DNA of 64,000 bases, taken from positions 74,109,617 through 74,173,616 of the forward strand of contig NC_087063.1 of the NCBI RefSeq assembly GCF_963678635.1, given 5' to 3'. The notes under the pieces were generated by a model. The model saw only the letters and a program-made list of their open reading frames with translations. It was not told the origin of the DNA and made no database searches. Numbering within the stretch: position 1 is the first letter of the stretch; the number at the start of each line of letters is the position of its first letter. Source of the DNA: Symsagittifera roscoffensis. Its lineage: Eukaryota > Xenacoelomorpha > Acoela > Convolutidae. Below, piece after piece: positions 61,470-64,000 of the stretch. A program made the position numbers and the translations under genes.

Positions 61470-61690
61470 ACTGTTATAAAATTGGGTTGAAAATTTTGGA
61501 TGCAAAATTTAACACGATTACATTTTTTTGCTTTTAAACATTGGAAAAAGACTACCTTTTTCAATTTCTACTTATTATATTGTTATAAAATTGTTTTGAA
61601 AAATTTGGATGCAAAATTTAACACGATTATAGTTTTTTTGTTTTTAAACTTTGGAAAAATACTCCATTTCTGCAATTTCTATAAGTATAC
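61470..61690 (+). repeat. 109-bp tandem duplication
   Basis: TGCAAAATTTAACACGATTA recurs at 61501 and 61610, with flanking matches over the whole unit. Confidence 0.75.
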
Positions 61691-64000
61691 TGTTTTTTTC
61701 ATATACATCAGTTGCCTCAAGTCATGTTTGTATTTTCTCGTAAATATGTTGCAAGAAACGCCGGTTTGAGATAAGTGAGCAAAACACTGACAAAAAATTT
61801 CCGGTGGTAACATCTTTATTGGTCGATTTAAAGATCGAAGAAGAAAAGAAAAAAATATATAAACTTCTTCTAGAAGGTGCCAATTCCCTTCAACTATTTT
61901 TCAACCGGCTGGTATTTTATGTTCCAACTTCTGAGTAGAGTGACGGAATAATCGTGCTAATTTTTTTTATTTTTTAATAATCGACGGAACTAATTTTTTT
62001 TCCAGAAGAATTTCGACTTTTCAATTACCGTCTTGACAGAATACCACCTGAAAAGTAATAAAAATATGAGCATAAATTCGAAAATTAACATATCGTTCTG
62101 ATCAATTGTGTGGATTTATAATGAATTCGTGGCCCTTTTCGGACATAATAATGAATTCGTTTACGAATCAGGCACATTAAAAAAAAATTTATTATAAATG
62201 CACATTTTGGGTAGCGCCGATTCGAATGGTCATCGTAAGGCAACAAGCCTGTTTGCAGGTGCCACTCGAGAACAATTTGGAGAATCAGAGCCCTTATTTT
62301 TAATTTTATCCGTTTAAAATCTATTTTATCCGTTTCTGTTGATGTAGATCTAAGCCATAAAAACCAAGGATTTTTATGATTTCTTAATGTGAAACATACT
62401 AAATACTCGACAAAAAAAATTCAACCCAGTTTTTTATTTAAAAAAAACTTTGCACAGAAATCAGTATCATGTAGATATAGGTCTCTGAACTTATGGACAA
62501 AACTGTCTTATTTAGTTGCTGGGCAATGCTATATTCTTAACAAAATCTTGAAGTCTAGTTTGACAATGCTATTGAAAAGGAGCCTAATTCGCTAGATTTT
62601 TTTTAATTTAAATTTATTCATTACAGATCGCGTTTAATATTATCTAATCCGTGTGTCACTTAGACATAAAATACACAATAGAAATTGGTATTTAAGACTG
62701 AGCGGCGAAACAATCCGGCTCAGAAAATTTACTATTTTGAATTGAGGCAGTCTTCGTGTTGTAATTTTTGTATCCCATTTCGAAAAAAAAGACAGATTAA
62801 TTGTGCTGGGGGTGATTTTTTATTCAGTCAATTTTTGATTGTTTACTAACCGTTTTTGTTGGACAATTTCTGATGCTATTGGGCTGCTATCCGGAGCGCA
62901 GATATTTTTTTTCAGAATTTTTTATCTGTGATCAATCTTCGTAAACTTATGGGATTTTGAAAAGGTAGTGCACAACGGAGACGCATTTCCGGATAACTGG
63001 AAACTAAATTCTTTACCATTTAGCCTGAAAATTTCAAACCTTTACTGGTAAGTGTTCGGCTGATACTCTACTGTTTGTTATTAGAAATTGCATTGCTTGA
63101 TTGCGATAAAATCACGAAAAAATGAGAAAAAAACTCAATTTTTCAAGCAAACTAATTGGCGTTAAAGCGAAGTCGGAACACTCCGAGCTTCGCCTTGTTA
63201 TAAATACAGTATTGTCTCCTTTCTATAAGCGAAACATATCACCTTGTACTTTTTGCAGCTTGTTGGGGATAATTTTCAAAAAATCCTCAAATTGTCTCTA
63301 AATTGAAAACTATTCCATAGACGTTAGATGCCAATTGTATTGTTCAGGGCTTTTTCGCAATCACTCTTTTTACGGGATTTTTCACGAAGATACTGTGTAT
63401 GTTTCGGCTTCAACCTCATGTTTGGCTTGAAATTATGTCAGATATTATGTCATGCTTCTGTGATTATTTGGTGCAAAATGTTTTTGCCTTGTCTTCTACA
63501 AATATACATGCTACACTAAGAATTCAAATAACGCGTTGATAGTTTGAGTAGTAATCATTTTTTTCAGATATTTAAAATATTTACAATCAGATATTTACAA
63601 TCAGCATTTTTCTACAAGGCGCAAAGTGAAACTGAAATAGATGGAAGAATCCGCTCGTTCTTTTGATGTTTTTCAGCCAAACTTTTTTACCGGTCGGTAG
63701 AGTTTTTCAAGGGATTTTTAAAATCACCATTGAATATTTTTACAGTATGATCAAAATTCAATCAGAATCTGTCCATGAGATATTGAGAAGTGCAATAAAA
63801 GACAACTGACAACTGATTTTGACTTCGATCAATGATGCCTCAGTTAATGAATTGTTCCACATTCTGAGCTCTGACCTGCTATAATTGTTTTTTTTCTTTC
63901 ACAAATTGTGACTTTAAGCCAAAAAAATCTAAGAATACTGCTTTTGATTTTGGGCTACTAAGACTTCAGCAAACCAGCCGTGAATGTTTTTTAAAAACTT

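Larger units (their letters stand above)
59111..64000 (+). other. 3' flank of CFAP54, no gene recognised
   Basis: AT-rich DNA. It holds a D element inserted in an older D head (60688-61349), a 109-bp tandem duplication, and diverged C-like fragments (61918-62060, 62755-63220). No open frame here has coding character. Confidence 0.6.

Overview
The window is eukaryotic nuclear DNA and most likely comes from an invertebrate metazoan. It has spliceosomal introns with pyrimidine-rich acceptors, very AT-rich intron sequence, GC-richer coding exons and dense non-autonomous transposon debris. The species cannot be named from the sequence. Animal origin is supported by a cilium gene of metazoan size and by a secreted ShK/VWC-like/CTCK protein.

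One gene dominates. On the + strand, 46 exons between 2099 and 59110 join with consistent splice phases into about 2190 codons without an in-frame stop, ending in TGA at 59108-59110. I identify it as the C-terminal two thirds or so of CFAP54, a large protein of the ciliary central-pair apparatus. Support comes from the length, the helical/TPR-like body, the charged linker in the middle of the 3' half, the WYxxPL motif near the C-terminus and the exon-by-exon character. The 5' end lies upstream of the window because the first visible exon starts mid-codon.

A complete intronless gene (11429-12352, same strand) sits in the 8-kb intron 4. It encodes a 307-residue secreted protein with a signal peptide, a ShK-type domain, a VWC-like Cys cluster and a C-terminal cystine knot. 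It has its own AATAAA 21 bases after the stop.

The rest of the window is introns and 3' flank packed with repeats. (i) Three related families begin TTGTTCCGA + hairpin and end in a matching inverted repeat, then a hairpin, then about TTGTT. This layout resembles Helentron-associated elements. (ii) A family (F/G) begins with a hairpin and ends GCGAAGC-n-GCTTCGC + TGTGTA, often with tRNA-like A/B boxes upstream. (iii) An abundant ~450-bp family (B) carries a CTTATATAGG head. (iv) A hAT-like MITE starts CAGGGGYGGAT, and one copy has a perfect 8-bp target duplication. (v) A cluster of GCAAAAAGTTCGGACAG repeats lies upstream of the nested gene and includes a perfect 58-bp palindrome and, nearby, a perfect 62-bp inverted repeat. 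Several insertions are nested, which gives a relative age order.

The most noteworthy points are a probable GC-AG intron in CFAP54 whose read-through would meet a stop and AATAAA at once, the nested cystine-knot gene, the shared architecture of the repeat families, and a tandemly duplicated splice acceptor at 39.7-39.9 kb. No rRNA gene, intact tRNA gene, CRISPR array or autonomous transposase gene was seen.
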